Shown here piece by piece: positions 1-10,384 of a DNA stretch of 57,859 nucleotides. The position numbers and the translations under genes are program-made. The notes under the pieces were generated by a model. That model did not search any database, was not told where the DNA came from, and was given only the letters and a program-made list of their open reading frames with translations. Origin of the DNA: Burkholderiaceae bacterium (lineage in GTDB: Bacteria > Pseudomonadota > Gammaproteobacteria > Burkholderiales > Burkholderiaceae_C); the NCBI GenBank assembly GCA_013360485.1, contig JABWBN010000003.1:1-57859 (forward strand), in the 5' to 3' direction. Within the stretch, counting starts at the first letter, position 1, and each line of letters starts with the position of its first letter.

Positions 1-876
1 CTGCGCATGGGCGCAACGGGCCGCGAACCGGCAGCCGGCAAACGCACCCGTGAGCGGCGGCACCGTGCCGGCGATGGCCGCCAGCGGCTGGCCCCGGTGT
101 TGCGCGTCCGGCAACGCACCGAGCAGCGCGCGGGCATAGGGATGCCGCGGCGCCGAGAAGAACTCCGCCGCTTCGGCAACCTCGATGATCTGGCCGGCGT
201 ACATCAGGGCCACGCGGTGGGCCATGCCGGACACCACGGCCAGGTCGTGGGTGATGAGCAGCAAACCCATGCCCTGCTCGCGCTGCAGGTCCTTGAGCAG
301 ATCGAGGATCTGCTTCTGGATCGTGACATCCAAGGCCGTGGTGGGTTCGTCGGCAATCAGGAAGTCGGGCTCCGCGGCCAGGGCCTGGGCGATCATGACC
401 CGCTGCTTCTGTCCGCCGCTCATGCGGAACGGGTAGTCGTCGATGCGCCGCTCGGGCTCGGGAATGCCCACCTTGCGCAACCAGTCGATGGCTTTCGCCC
501 TGGCGGCTTCGCCGCGCAGCGGGGTGTGCGCCTCGATGGCTTCGATGATCTGCTGCCCGACCTTCATCACCGGATTGAGGCTGGTGGCAGGCTCCTGGAA
601 GATCATCCCGATGCGCCCGCCGCGCACGGCGCGCATGCCCGACTCGGGCAGGCCCAGTACGTCGGTGTCATCCAACCGGATGTGGCCGTCGGCAACCTGC
701 CCGTTCTCCGGCAGCAGCCGCATCAACGCCAGTGCCGTCATGCTCTTGCCGCACCCGGATTCGCCCACCAGGGCAAAGGTCTCGCCGCGGCGAATGGACA
801 GTGCCAGGCCGTCGATGGCGCGGACGATGCCCGCATCGGCGTCGAGTGCCACCTTGAGGTTGTCGATGGTCAGCAT
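1..876 (-). CDS. Peptide ABC transporter ATP-binding protein, partial (YejF/OppD type)
   Basis: This is the ATPase of the importer encoded just upstream; it powers peptide uptake at the inner membrane. The gene runs off the left window edge, so only 292 codons are visible, and the track omits it because it has no stop. Walker A GESGCGKS lies near residue 38, followed by a Q-loop (IFQEP), the signature MSGGQKQR, Walker B FLIADEPT and the switch histidine in THDL. The last visible residues, GCRFAARC, are the cysteine motif that closes OppD/DppD-type ATPase domains. YejF has two fused ATPase domains; whether this gene does cannot be seen. It starts 11 bp after the YejE-like stop, consistent with one operon. 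The family is certain; naming it YejF is inference from the neighbours. Confidence 0.93.
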   Translation of the reverse strand, partial: MLTIDNLKVALDADAGIVRAIDGLALSIRRGETFALVGESGCGKSMTALALMRLLPENGQVADGHIRLDDTDVLGLPESGMRAVRGGRIGMIFQEPATSLNPVMKVGQQIIEAIEAHTPLRGEAARAKAIDWLRKVGIPEPERRIDDYPFRMSGGQKQRVMIAQALAAEPDFLIADEPTTALDVTIQKQILDLLKDLQREQGMGLLLITHDLAVVSGMAHRVALMYAGQIIEVAEAAEFFSAPRHPYARALLGALPDAQHRGQPLAAIAGTVPPLTGAFAGCRFAARCAHAQ

Positions 877-887
877 GGCAGCAGGCG

Positions 888-2330
888 TCAGGCAGGTTTG
901 CGCAGGGCCAGGCGCGGTCGCATCGACCGCGCGCGTGGATCGAAGGCGTCGCGTACACCGTCTGCGAACAGGTTGGCCGCCAGTACCAGCGTCACCATGA
1001 AGACGAAGGCCGCGACGAACGACCACCACACCACCGGATCGCGGCTCATTTCGCTGCGGGCCATGTTGATCATGCCCCCGAAGCTGCTGGTGGATGGATC
1101 GACACCGACGCCCACGTATGTGAGCACCGCTTCGTAGAGGATCAGGTCGCTGAAGCCCAGCACGGTGGTGATGAGCACCAGGTGCACCACATTGGGCAGG
1201 ATATGGCGCGCCATGATCCTTGCGGGGCTCACGCCGAATGCGGTGGCCGCCTGCACGAAGTCGAGCTCGCGCAGCTTCATGGTCTCGGCGCGCACCAGTC
1301 GGCACAGTCCGGCCCACCCGGTCAGGCCGAGGATCGCGCACAGCATGAACACCTTCAGGTCGGAGCGCTCGACACCGGTATCGAACCACTCGGGGTGCTT
1401 GTCCAGCGCCACCTGAACCATGAGCACGCACGCCGCGATCAACAGCACGCTCGGCACCGAAGACAGCACGGTGTAGAGGTACTGCACCAGTTCGTCGACC
1501 CAGCCGCGGAAGTACCCGGCCAGGATGCCCAGGGTCACCGCCACCGGCAGCATGGCGAGCGTGGACAACGTACCGATGACGAAGGCAGTGCGCACGCTCT
1601 TGAGCGTTTGCACCAGCACGTCGTTGCCGGTGCGATCGGTTCCGAACACGTGATAGTGCCCAGCCAGCGCGGCCACCGCCCCGGCCAGCATGCAGATCGC
1701 GCCCAGGGTCAGAACCACGGCCCGGATCGGCAAGTGCGTGCGATCGGCGGCGATGTCACGCAGCGCCGGATTCAGCCCGCCGTGGCTGCGCCGCAGCAGC
1801 ACGGCAGCGAGCAGGTACAGACCCAACGCGACCAGCAGGCCTGCACCCGCGCCCGTGGCCGCACGTGCGGTGATGTCGGCAGCCCATTGCGAAGCCGGGT
1901 CCTGTAGATGCGCGCCTCCGTGGTTCAGGCGCGGGAACTCGCGCACCGTTTGCCCGTTGCGCTCGATCGACTGCTTGGTCAGCGACACGTAGGCCAGCGG
2001 GCGGGAGTAGGTGGTCTCGCGCATCTCCAGCTGACGCTCGAGCAACAGGTCGAGCACCGACAGCGTGCGCGTGTCATGGAAGACCTGACCCGCCGCCTGG
2101 CCGGGCCTGAACGCCAGCTCCCGCCGGATGTGCACGCTGTCGAGCGCGGTCACGCCGATGAACAGCATCAGCACCACCGCCGAGCACAGCGCCGCCGGGT
2201 CGCGCAGCACCTTCTCCCAGGTGGCGCGCAGGTGCTCGTGGCGGCTCACACGCCAGGCGTAGCCCGCAAGCGTGGCGAACAGCAGCCACAGCGCGACATC
2301 GGTCCACAAGAGGACGAACTTGAATCCCAT
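888..2330 (-). CDS. ABC transporter permease, YejE/DppC type
   Basis: Inner-membrane permease of a peptide importer, 480 residues and so longer than E. coli YejE (about 340). An N-terminal membrane segment is followed by a periplasmic stretch, a second hydrophobic segment (GAGLLVALGLYLLAAVLL), and then the transport domain with FGTDRTGNDVLVQTLKSVR, a typical DppC/YejE entry signature. The EAA-loop region (ELDFVQAATAFGVSPARIMARHILPN), which contacts the ATPase, is intact. It starts 10 bp after the partner permease and ends 11 bp before the ATPase gene. Substrate cannot be read from the sequence; YejABEF in E. coli imports peptide-type compounds such as microcin C. Confidence 0.92.
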   Translation of the reverse strand: MGFKFVLLWTDVALWLLFATLAGYAWRVSRHEHLRATWEKVLRDPAALCSAVVLMLFIGVTALDSVHIRRELAFRPGQAAGQVFHDTRTLSVLDLLLERQLEMRETTYSRPLAYVSLTKQSIERNGQTVREFPRLNHGGAHLQDPASQWAADITARAATGAGAGLLVALGLYLLAAVLLRRSHGGLNPALRDIAADRTHLPIRAVVLTLGAICMLAGAVAALAGHYHVFGTDRTGNDVLVQTLKSVRTAFVIGTLSTLAMLPVAVTLGILAGYFRGWVDELVQYLYTVLSSVPSVLLIAACVLMVQVALDKHPEWFDTGVERSDLKVFMLCAILGLTGWAGLCRLVRAETMKLRELDFVQAATAFGVSPARIMARHILPNVVHLVLITTVLGFSDLILYEAVLTYVGVGVDPSTSSFGGMINMARSEMSRDPVVWWSFVAAFVFMVTLVLAANLFADGVRDAFDPRARSMRPRLALRKPA

Positions 2331-2340
2331 GATCGCCCTC

Positions 2341-3324
2341 TCAGGACAGCCGCACGCGGGGATCGACCCACGTATAGGCGATGTCGATCAGCACGTTGGT
2401 GGCGATGTACAGCGCCGAGCCGAGGAACACCATCGTGCGCACGATGGCGAAGTCCTGCCCGCCGATGGCCTCGATGACGAACGACCCCAGCCCCGGAATG
2501 CCGAAGAAGCTCTCGAACACCAGGCTGCCGAGGAAGACATAGGGCAGGTAGGCGCCGGCGCTGGTGATGATGGGCATGAGTGCGTTGCGCAGCACATGGC
2601 GGAACAGCACCACCTGCTCGGACAGACCCTTGGCTCGCGCGGTGCGCACGTAGTCCTTGCCGATCTCCTCGAGGAACATGGCCCGGTACAGCCGCGCTTC
2701 GCCGCCCAGCCGGGCCAGCAGCGACAAGACGATGGGCAGCGCCAGGAAGCGCACCGCATCGAGCCCCGGGGCGTAGCCCGAGATCGGCACGAGCCGCAGC
2801 AGCCGCGAGAAGAAGTACTGGCCGACGATGATGTAGAACAGGCTCGAGATCGAGAGCATCACCACGCACAGCACGACGCCCCAGAAGTCGATGCGCGAGT
2901 GGCGGAAGAACACCAGCAGCAGCGAGAAAGTCACGCTCACGATGAGCTGCAACACGAACAGCGGCACCGCCAATCGAAGGCTCACCCCCATGCGCGTGGC
3001 CACCTCGTGGCCGATGTCCACCGAGCGCGCCGAGTCGCTGCGGCCGAAGTCCAGTGCCATCAGCGAGACCGAGCGCTCCCAGAGCACCGTGCGCGTGACC
3101 TGCGCCGCGCCCTGCTCGCTCGCATTCCAGTACAGCGGGCGGTCGTAGCCGCGCTCGGCCTTCCACTTGTCGATCTGTTCCTGCGTCACCCGCTTGCCCC
3201 CGATGTTCAGGCGCGCCATGTCGTCCGGCGTGTTGACGGTGAAGAACAGGAAGAACGTCAGCAGATTGACGCCAATGAGGATGAGGAAGCCGTAACCCAG
3301 ACGGCGCAGGATGAAGCCACCCAT
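2341..3324 (-). CDS. ABC transporter permease, YejB/DppB type
   Basis: Second permease of the importer, 327 residues. The start is placed at MGGFILRRLGYGF, 4 bp after the solute-binding gene stop, rather than the track start at 3390, because DppB/YejB proteins begin with a short basic stretch running straight into the first membrane helix. A large periplasmic loop (GGKRVTQEQIDKWKAERGYD) is followed by about five hydrophobic helices. The EAA-type loop (IGKDYVRTARAKGLSEQVVLFRHVLRNAL) is well preserved. The order binding protein, YejB-like, YejE-like, ATPase matches yejABEF. Family call is firm; substrate unknown. Confidence 0.93.
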   Translation of the reverse strand: MGGFILRRLGYGFLILIGVNLLTFFLFFTVNTPDDMARLNIGGKRVTQEQIDKWKAERGYDRPLYWNASEQGAAQVTRTVLWERSVSLMALDFGRSDSARSVDIGHEVATRMGVSLRLAVPLFVLQLIVSVTFSLLLVFFRHSRIDFWGVVLCVVMLSISSLFYIIVGQYFFSRLLRLVPISGYAPGLDAVRFLALPIVLSLLARLGGEARLYRAMFLEEIGKDYVRTARAKGLSEQVVLFRHVLRNALMPIITSAGAYLPYVFLGSLVFESFFGIPGLGSFVIEAIGGQDFAIVRTMVFLGSALYIATNVLIDIAYTWVDPRVRLS

Positions 3325-3328
3325 GGTC

Positions 3329-5575
3329 TCAGGCCCCCTTGGCTGCGGTGACCACGGGTGCCGCCTTGGCGGTGGCCGTCTCGCGGGCACGGAAGCTGCG
3401 CCTCGCCACCCACACCAGCCACGCAGCCAGGGCGAAGAGCAAGCCCAGTGGCCAGTACACCGGCTGGTTCCACTCGGCCTGCTTGCGCGTGCGCAACGCG
3501 GTATCGATCCGGTAGTACTTGGCCATGTCGCGGATCATGATGCTGGGCTTGCCGTTGTGCACCCACTGCTGGAACGCAAGGCCGCCCCAGGGGAAGTAGC
3601 CGAAGCACCAGGGGCTGTCCTCCTGCAGCATGCGCACCATGCGGTCGATCAACTCCTGCTTGCGCGGGCCCTCTTCCAGGGCCTGGAGCTGGCGGTACAA
3701 CGCGTCGTACTCGGGGTTGTCGTAGTTGGCGTAGTTGTCGCCCTGGCTCTTGGATCGCGCCAAAGGCCCATACGTCAGGAACAGGAAGTTCTCGGCATCG
3801 GGATAGTCGGCCAGCCAGCCGCCCCAGAAGATCTGGTGCCGGCCTTTGAGGGTCTTGTCCTGGTACTGGTTGAAGTCGGTGGCGCGGATTTCGAGTTGGA
3901 TACCCAATTTGGCGAACTGCTTGACCATCCAGTCGTTCTCGCTCTTGAACTCGGGGGTGATGGCCCGCTGGAAGTCGTAGTTGAGCACCAGGGGCTTGCC
4001 GGTCTTGGCGTCACGCCCCTCGGGGTAGCCCGCCTGGGCAAGCAGCTTGCGCGCATCCTCGATGGGGCGACGCACGGCCTTGCCGTCTCGCCACACATGG
4101 GTGACGGGGTTGTGGAAGCCGGGCTGCCCTTCGCGTGAGCCGAACAGCCCCGGCGGGATGGGCCCATGGGCGGCCACGCCACCCTTGTGCTTGAAGATGC
4201 GGCCGTATCCCTCTTCCCAATCGACGGCGATGGCGATGGCCTGGCGCAGCTTGCGGTTGCGTACCTGCTGCTCGGGGGTGTCGCCCTTGCCGACCACCGG
4301 ATCGAGCATGTTGAATCCCAGGTACCAGTTGCTGATATCGGTCATCAGCGGGAACTGGAAGCCTCGCTCCTCATAAAGGCGCCGGATGTCATCGGAGTCG
4401 TCGGCGTCGGCACGAAAACTCACCCCGTACTCGGGGCGCTCGATCTCCGGCACATCGAGGAAGCCCTGCTTGAACTTGTCGCGCCGAGGCACCGCTTCCT
4501 TCTCGATGGTCACGTACAGCGTATCGATGAAGGGCATGGGCTTGCCGCAGTCGTCGAGCAGCCCGGCGGGCTTGTCCTCAGGCATGCCCTCGCATGGATA
4601 GGGCTCACCGCGGTAGTTCGGGTTGCGCACCATCACATGGCGCCGGTCCCGCACGAACTCCTTCATCATGTAGGGCCCGGTGCCCACCGGCCACTGGTTG
4701 AGCGAAAGGCCGTTTTCGCTCATGCCCTCTTGGGCATAGAAGGCATCGGCCTCCCAGGGGATGGGCGCGAGAAACGGCATGGCCATCCAGTAGCTCCACT
4801 GCGGGTACTTGCCCTTGAGCCGGATGCGCCAGGTGTACTTGTCGGGTGCCGAACTGCCCTCGAGCGGGAATTTCCGGAAGTCCAGGAAGGGTTTGTCGCG
4901 CGCATCCTCCGGCAAGCCCGCCAACAGCTTGACGTCTTCGGCCTTGATGCGATCGGCGTATTCGCGCATGCCGATGACGTAGTCGGCGAAGATGGCGAAC
5001 ACAGGTGCCTCGATGCGTGTGGTGGCATGGCGCTTGAGCGCGTAGACGAAGTCCTCGGCGACGAGTTCACGCGTGCCCTGGTGTTCGAACTCGAACGGCG
5101 AGCGGCGATCGCCGAGCTGCTCACGGCTGAGTTGCAGATAGCGGCTGCGTCCCTGGTCGTCCTTGGCGAAGGCCGGATGGGGCTGGTAGAGGACGCCCGG
5201 GCGTATGCGCACGTCGTAGACGCTCTGCGCGATCAGTTCGGGCGGCGCATCGGCGGGCAGCACCTTGCCGTCCTTGTCGAGGTAGGTGGGCTTGGCCACC
5301 TCGGCCGCTGACTTCGGAACCAGCGTGTAGGGCCGCTTGAGGTAGTGGTACCCGTAGGGCGGCTCGTAGATCTGGAAGGTGTAGGCCGACTCGGGGTTGG
5401 CGTAGGACGCTGTGGGGTCGAGGTAGCGAGGCGAGCGCTCATCGAACGTGTAATACAGCGTGTTGCGCTGCGCAGCGTCGGCCGGATAGGGGCTGTTGTT
5501 GCACCCACCCGCCGCGACGGCGACGAGCAGCGCCAATGCCAGGTGCCAGGCCCTGGACAAGTGAAAACCGCGCAT
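3329..5575 (-). CDS. Extracellular solute-binding protein family 5 (YejA-like lipoprotein)
   Basis: Periplasmic receptor that captures peptide-like ligands for the importer downstream. At 748 residues it is longer than E. coli YejA (about 600). The N-terminus is a lipoprotein signal (hydrophobic stretch then AAGGC, cysteine near residue 25), so it should be anchored in a membrane by lipid. SBP_bac_5 hallmarks are present, such as AEDFVYALKR and the mid-region IAIAVDWEEGYGRIF. Unusually, the C-terminus carries a second hydrophobic segment (WPLGLLFALAAWLVWVARR) followed by a basic tail. The ribosome binding site AGGAG lies 9 bp before the ATG. It is first in a four-gene operon with gaps of 4 to 11 bp. 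Confidence 0.93.
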   Translation of the reverse strand: MRGFHLSRAWHLALALLVAVAAGGCNNSPYPADAAQRNTLYYTFDERSPRYLDPTASYANPESAYTFQIYEPPYGYHYLKRPYTLVPKSAAEVAKPTYLDKDGKVLPADAPPELIAQSVYDVRIRPGVLYQPHPAFAKDDQGRSRYLQLSREQLGDRRSPFEFEHQGTRELVAEDFVYALKRHATTRIEAPVFAIFADYVIGMREYADRIKAEDVKLLAGLPEDARDKPFLDFRKFPLEGSSAPDKYTWRIRLKGKYPQWSYWMAMPFLAPIPWEADAFYAQEGMSENGLSLNQWPVGTGPYMMKEFVRDRRHVMVRNPNYRGEPYPCEGMPEDKPAGLLDDCGKPMPFIDTLYVTIEKEAVPRRDKFKQGFLDVPEIERPEYGVSFRADADDSDDIRRLYEERGFQFPLMTDISNWYLGFNMLDPVVGKGDTPEQQVRNRKLRQAIAIAVDWEEGYGRIFKHKGGVAAHGPIPPGLFGSREGQPGFHNPVTHVWRDGKAVRRPIEDARKLLAQAGYPEGRDAKTGKPLVLNYDFQRAITPEFKSENDWMVKQFAKLGIQLEIRATDFNQYQDKTLKGRHQIFWGGWLADYPDAENFLFLTYGPLARSKSQGDNYANYDNPEYDALYRQLQALEEGPRKQELIDRMVRMLQEDSPWCFGYFPWGGLAFQQWVHNGKPSIMIRDMAKYYRIDTALRTRKQAEWNQPVYWPLGLLFALAAWLVWVARRSFRARETATAKAAPVVTAAKGA

Positions 5576-5787
5576 GCGGGAGCACTCCTGGTGCGGGCAG
5601 TCGGCCGCGCGGGGTGGCGCTGCCAGTTGCCGGAAAACGAGCGCCCCGACCGGCCTGCGCTCATGACGCCAGCCCTTCGAGGCGAAGCGTGGATTCTATG
5701 CCGCCCGCCGCCCGGGCGACCTCGGGGTTGGCCCGGGGCCACCCACCCCTTCACTTGCGGGGTGGTGCGACCGCCTGGCCCGAGACA

Positions 5788-6699
5788 TCAGTGCCCACCC
5801 CAGCCCACCAGTACGTCGCGGCCTTGCACCACCAGCTCGACTCGGGCGCCGACCGGCAGACACACCTTGGTGCGCACATGCCCGAAGGGCAACCCAGTGA
5901 GAACGGGCACCGGGCACACCTGCCGCACATGGGCTACCGCTCGTTTCAGTGTATAGCCGCGGTCCAGCGGCGACATACGGTAGTCGGTGAACGCGCCCAG
6001 CAAGACCGCCTTCTGGCGCTCCAGCACGCCGGCCTGGTGCAGCTGAAGCAGTGCGCGCTCGATGCGGTAAGGGTGTTCGTTGACGTCTTCGAGAAAGAGG
6101 ATGCCGTTGCGCAGCTTGGGCCAATACGGCGTGCCCAGCAGTGACTGCACAACGGCGAGGTTGCCACCCCATAGCACACCGCGCGCCTGCAGGCCGTCAT
6201 AACCCGGCTCGGTACGGAAACCTACCGCCTCGAGCTCGCCCGCCATCGCCTCGCGCAGACAGTCGCGCGTCACGTCGTTGACGCCGCCCTCGTCGTCGGC
6301 GGGCCCGAAGTCTTCAGCCGCCATCGGACCGTGCCAGCTGCGCGCACCGGTGCGCGCCAGCAGGCCCAATTGCAGTGCGGTGAGGTCGCTGTATCCGACC
6401 CAACGCGTGCCCTGCTCCACTGACCGCGCGAGGCGCCCCCAGTCGATCCGGTCGAGCAGCCGCGTCAGGCCATAGCCGCCGCGGCTGGCCATGGCCACCG
6501 AGGGTGCGGCGTCGGCGACGCGATGCAACGTGGCCAGTCGCGCGTCGTCATCGCCGGCAAACCGCTGATGGCGCGCACGCACGCTCGAGTCGATGCTCAC
6601 GTCGAAGCCCAGCGCGCCCAGGCGCCGCCGCGCGCGGGCCACGGCACCCAGTCGCAGCTCGACGCCTGCGGCCGCGTAGATGATGAGGCTGTCCGTCAT
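5788..6699 (-). CDS. ldcA: Muramoyltetrapeptide carboxypeptidase (LD-carboxypeptidase), S66 family
   Basis: Cleaves the terminal D-alanine from cytoplasmic murein tetrapeptides during peptidoglycan recycling. The nucleophile serine sits in GYSDLTAL; the other conserved blocks are WHGPM, GGNLAVVQSLLGTPYWP, LEDVNEHPYRIERAL and LPFGHV, which carries the catalytic histidine. There is no signal peptide, as expected for the cytoplasmic enzyme. The start used is MTDSLIIYAAAG, 303 residues, whose ATG overlaps the tadA stop by 4 bases (ATGA), so translation is probably coupled to tadA. The track start at 6735 would add 12 residues inside tadA. Confidence 0.93.
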   Translation of the reverse strand: MTDSLIIYAAAGVELRLGAVARARRRLGALGFDVSIDSSVRARHQRFAGDDDARLATLHRVADAAPSVAMASRGGYGLTRLLDRIDWGRLARSVEQGTRWVGYSDLTALQLGLLARTGARSWHGPMAAEDFGPADDEGGVNDVTRDCLREAMAGELEAVGFRTEPGYDGLQARGVLWGGNLAVVQSLLGTPYWPKLRNGILFLEDVNEHPYRIERALLQLHQAGVLERQKAVLLGAFTDYRMSPLDRGYTLKRAVAHVRQVCPVPVLTGLPFGHVRTKVCLPVGARVELVVQGRDVLVGWGGH

Positions 6700-7268
6700 G
6701 AAGATCCCGGTTCGTCGTGCATCGGCAACTCGCATGCGTCGCCCGTCGGTATGGGCTCATCACCGGGGTCATCCGGCACGGGCAACTGGGCATCGCGCTC
6801 GGCTCGCTGCAGGGCGCGACGCTGGGCGAAGAACTCGCGCAGCATCTGTGCACTGGCATCTGCCAGCACCCCCCCCTGCACCACGGTGTGGTGGTTGAGC
6901 TGCGGCTGGGCGAACAGATCGACTACCGAACCTGCGGCACCCGTCTTGGGGTCGAATGCGCCGAACACCACCCGCTTGAATCGCGCGTGCATGATGGCCA
7001 TGGCACACATGGCACATGGCTCCAGCGTCACGTAGAGCTCGCAATCGGGCAGGCGGTAGTTCTCGAGCAGGTGCGCCGCGTGCCGCATGGCCACGATTTC
7101 GGCGTGCGCCGTGGGGTCGTGCGTGGTGATGGGGCGGTTGTAGCCGGTGGCCAGCACCTGCCCCTCGCGCATGATGACCGCACCTACCGGCACCTCGCCG
7201 GCCAGCTGCGCATTGAGCGCCTGGTCGAGCGCAATGCGCATGGCGCGTTCATCTTGGGGGTTGATCAC
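6696..7268 (-). CDS. tadA: tRNA-specific adenosine deaminase
   Basis: Converts the wobble adenosine of tRNA-Arg(ACG) to inosine, allowing CGU/CGC/CGA decoding. The zinc and catalytic motifs HAE and PCAMC are present in the expected order (TAHAEIVAMRHAA, VTLEPCAMCAMAIMHARF). The FGAFDPKTGAAGS block is typical of TadA and separates it from cytidine deaminases. It is 190 residues; the acidic, proline-rich tail after about residue 155 extends past E. coli TadA. The start is GTG, with GGAG six bases upstream. Both lie inside a perfect inverted repeat listed separately. The gene overlaps ldcA by 4 bases. Confidence 0.95.
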   Translation of the reverse strand: MINPQDERAMRIALDQALNAQLAGEVPVGAVIMREGQVLATGYNRPITTHDPTAHAEIVAMRHAAHLLENYRLPDCELYVTLEPCAMCAMAIMHARFKRVVFGAFDPKTGAAGSVVDLFAQPQLNHHTVVQGGVLADASAQMLREFFAQRRALQRAERDAQLPVPDDPGDEPIPTGDACELPMHDEPGSS

Positions 7269-7294
7269 GGTGAACTCCGCGGCATCACCGTGAT
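7264..7294 (-). promoter_or_regulatory. Perfect 10-bp inverted repeat enclosing the tadA RBS and start codon
   Basis: Arms ATCACGGTGA (7264-7273) and TCACCGTGAT (7285-7294) are exact reverse complements, separated by 11 bases. In the tadA mRNA the 3' arm holds the GUG start codon and the loop holds the GGAG ribosome binding site. It could be a translation-control hairpin or a DNA operator; the sequence alone does not decide. Confidence 0.6.
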
Positions 7295-7332
7295 TGTGAC
7301 CTACACCGCGCCCTCGCCCCCCCCCGCTTAGC

Positions 7333-7347
7333 CTGCGGCGACCGCAG
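7333..7347 (-). terminator. Short GC-rich hairpin between glpQ-like gene and tadA
   Basis: CTGCGG and CCGCAG flank a 3-base loop downstream of the phosphodiesterase gene. No clear T-tract follows on either strand, so this is at best a weak terminator. Confidence 0.25.
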
Positions 7348-7377
7348 CGGACGCCGAAAACTATCGCGTGGCTCGCC

Positions 7378-8616
<1,239 letters not shown>

Positions 8617-8729
8617 CGAGGCTCCTCCATGGAAGGGTGGACTGGAAGTCCAGCACCTTAGGCACGCCCGATGACCGCGCCGTGACCTCGCGTTGACAGC
8701 TCGGCATTTGCACCGAGCATGGGCACCCG

Positions 8730-9368
8730 CTAGACGGTCATCGACGGCCTTTGTGACAGCGCTTCGCGCCAACGCATCAAGTGCGCGTGCTCAGATGCGT
8801 CAGGCCGGAACTTGACGATCCGTGCGAAGTCCACTGCCACGGCTGCCGTGATGTCGGCAATGCTGAAGCGATCGCCCGCGACGAATGCCCGGTTCGACAG
8901 GCACCCGTCGAGCACCGCCATGAACTGCCGCAGCCGCAGCAGCCCGCGTTCAGCCAGCGCCGGAATCTGCTCGTAACCCATGGGGCCCGGCAACGCGCGC
9001 CCGGCCATGGCAGGCGAGCTGTTGCGCAGCGCCTCGGCCACGGCCAGCAGGCCCTCGAACTCGGCGCGCCAGTGCCAGCTGGCCACCTCCGCCTTCTCCA
9101 GCGGCGTGGTACCCAGCAGAGGGGGATCGGGGCGCACCGCCTCGGCCCAGGCGATGATGGCGGCGTTGTCGGTCAAAACCACACCCTCTTCGGTGCGCAA
9201 GGCAGGCACCGTGCACAGCGGGTTGATGGCGCGGTAGGCGTCGCCCAACTGCTCGCCGCCGCGAAGGTCGATCTGCACTGTTTCATGCGCAATCGCCTTT
9301 TCCGCCAGCAGGATGCGTGCGCGCCGCGGGCTCGGGGCGGTGGCGCAGTCGTAGAGCGTGATCGTCAT
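8730..9368 (-). CDS. Glutathione S-transferase family protein
   Basis: A 212-residue cytosolic GST-fold protein. The N-terminal thioredoxin-like domain ([21 protein letters not shown]) keeps the glutathione-binding cis-proline region ([20 protein letters not shown]); the helical C-terminal domain contains [21 protein letters not shown], the usual N-capping box. The residue at the catalytic position near 8-13 is a Cys or Ser rather than a clear Tyr, so the chemistry could be conjugation or thiol transfer; the substrate cannot be named. It lies 27 bp after the YghU-type gene on the same strand, so the two may be cotranscribed. Confidence 0.85.
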   Translation of the reverse strand: MTITLYDCATAPSPRRARILLAEKAIAHETVQIDLRGGEQLGDAYRAINPLCTVPALRTEEGVVLTDNAAIIAWAEAVRPDPPLLGTTPLEKAEVASWHWRAEFEGLLAVAEALRNSSPAMAGRALPGPMGYEQIPALAERGLLRLRQFMAVLDGCLSNRAFVAGDRFSIADITAAVAVDFARIVKFRPDASEHAHLMRWREALSQRPSMTV

Positions 9369-9395
9369 GGCAGCACTCCTGCAGTGACACCGGGC

Positions 9396-10262
9396 TCAGG
9401 TGAGCTTGTCCTGGGTTCGGGTCTCGAAGTCGACGGCGTCGTGGCGTTCGTGCAATTGGGTTTCAGGCGGTCCCCACAGCCGGTTGACCATGCGACCGCG
9501 CCGCGCGGCCGGTCGTTGCGCAATGCGGTCTGCCCACTCCACGACATGCCGGTACTCCTGCACCTGCAGAAACTCGCCCGCCTCGTACAGCTGCCCCTTG
9601 GCCAACGCGCCGTACCACGGCCAGATCGCGATGTCGGCGATGGTGTAGTCGGCGCCCGCCACATAAGGCACCTCGGCCAGCCGGCGGTCGAGCACATCGA
9701 GCTGACGCTTGACCTCCATGGCGAAGCGGTCGATCGGATAGCGCCATTTGGCCGGCGCATACGCATAGAAGTGGCCAAAGCCGCCGCCCAGGTACGGCGC
9801 ACTGCCCATCTGCCAGAACAACCACGACAGGCACTCGGCGCGCGCCGCAGCCTCGTTGGGCAGCAGCGCCCCGAACTTCTCGGCGAGGTACACCAGGATC
9901 GACCCGGATTCGAACACGCGCACCGGCTGCGGTCCGCTGCGGTCCACCAGGGCGGGGATCTTGCTGTTCGGATTGACGGCGACGAAGCCACTGCCGAATT
10001 GGTCGCCCTGCTGGATGCGGATGGGCCACGCGTCGTACTCGGCGCCCGCGTGACCCAGGACCAGCAATTCCTCCAGCATCACCGTGACCTTGACCCCGTT
10101 GGGAGTGGCCATCGAATACAACTGCAGCGGGTGGCGGCCGACCGGCAGTTCGGCTTCGTGGGTGGCTCCGGCCGTAGGACGGTTGATCGACGCGAAGCTT
10201 CCGCCGGCATCGACAGGCGGGGACCAGACTCGGGGTGGGGTGTAGTCGGCAGGGTTATCCAT
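9396..10262 (-). CDS. yghU: YghU-type glutathione-dependent disulfide-bond oxidoreductase
   Basis: A GST-superfamily protein closely resembling E. coli YghU across its whole length. YghU has disulfide-bond oxidoreductase activity and binds two glutathiones. Diagnostic stretches include FASINRP, LPVGRHPLQLYSMATPNGVK, NPNSKIPAL, VFESGSILVYLAEKFG, WLFWQMGSAPYLGGGFGHFY and the C-terminal LHERHDAVDFET. The start was set at MDNPADYTPPRVW (288 residues, the same as E. coli) instead of the track's 10436, which would add 58 unsupported residues and overlap the neighbouring gene. Confidence 0.94.
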   Translation of the reverse strand: MDNPADYTPPRVWSPPVDAGGSFASINRPTAGATHEAELPVGRHPLQLYSMATPNGVKVTVMLEELLVLGHAGAEYDAWPIRIQQGDQFGSGFVAVNPNSKIPALVDRSGPQPVRVFESGSILVYLAEKFGALLPNEAAARAECLSWLFWQMGSAPYLGGGFGHFYAYAPAKWRYPIDRFAMEVKRQLDVLDRRLAEVPYVAGADYTIADIAIWPWYGALAKGQLYEAGEFLQVQEYRHVVEWADRIAQRPAARRGRMVNRLWGPPETQLHERHDAVDFETRTQDKLT

Positions 10263-10384
10263 GCCGCCATTCTGCGGGCAGTGGTGACGCTGGGCGAGCC
10301 ATGCTTCGCATGGCCACACAGGCGGCTGGCCCGCGCGCACGACCGTAGGTGGAACCTGAGCCGAGTCCGCCGCTCGAACACACG

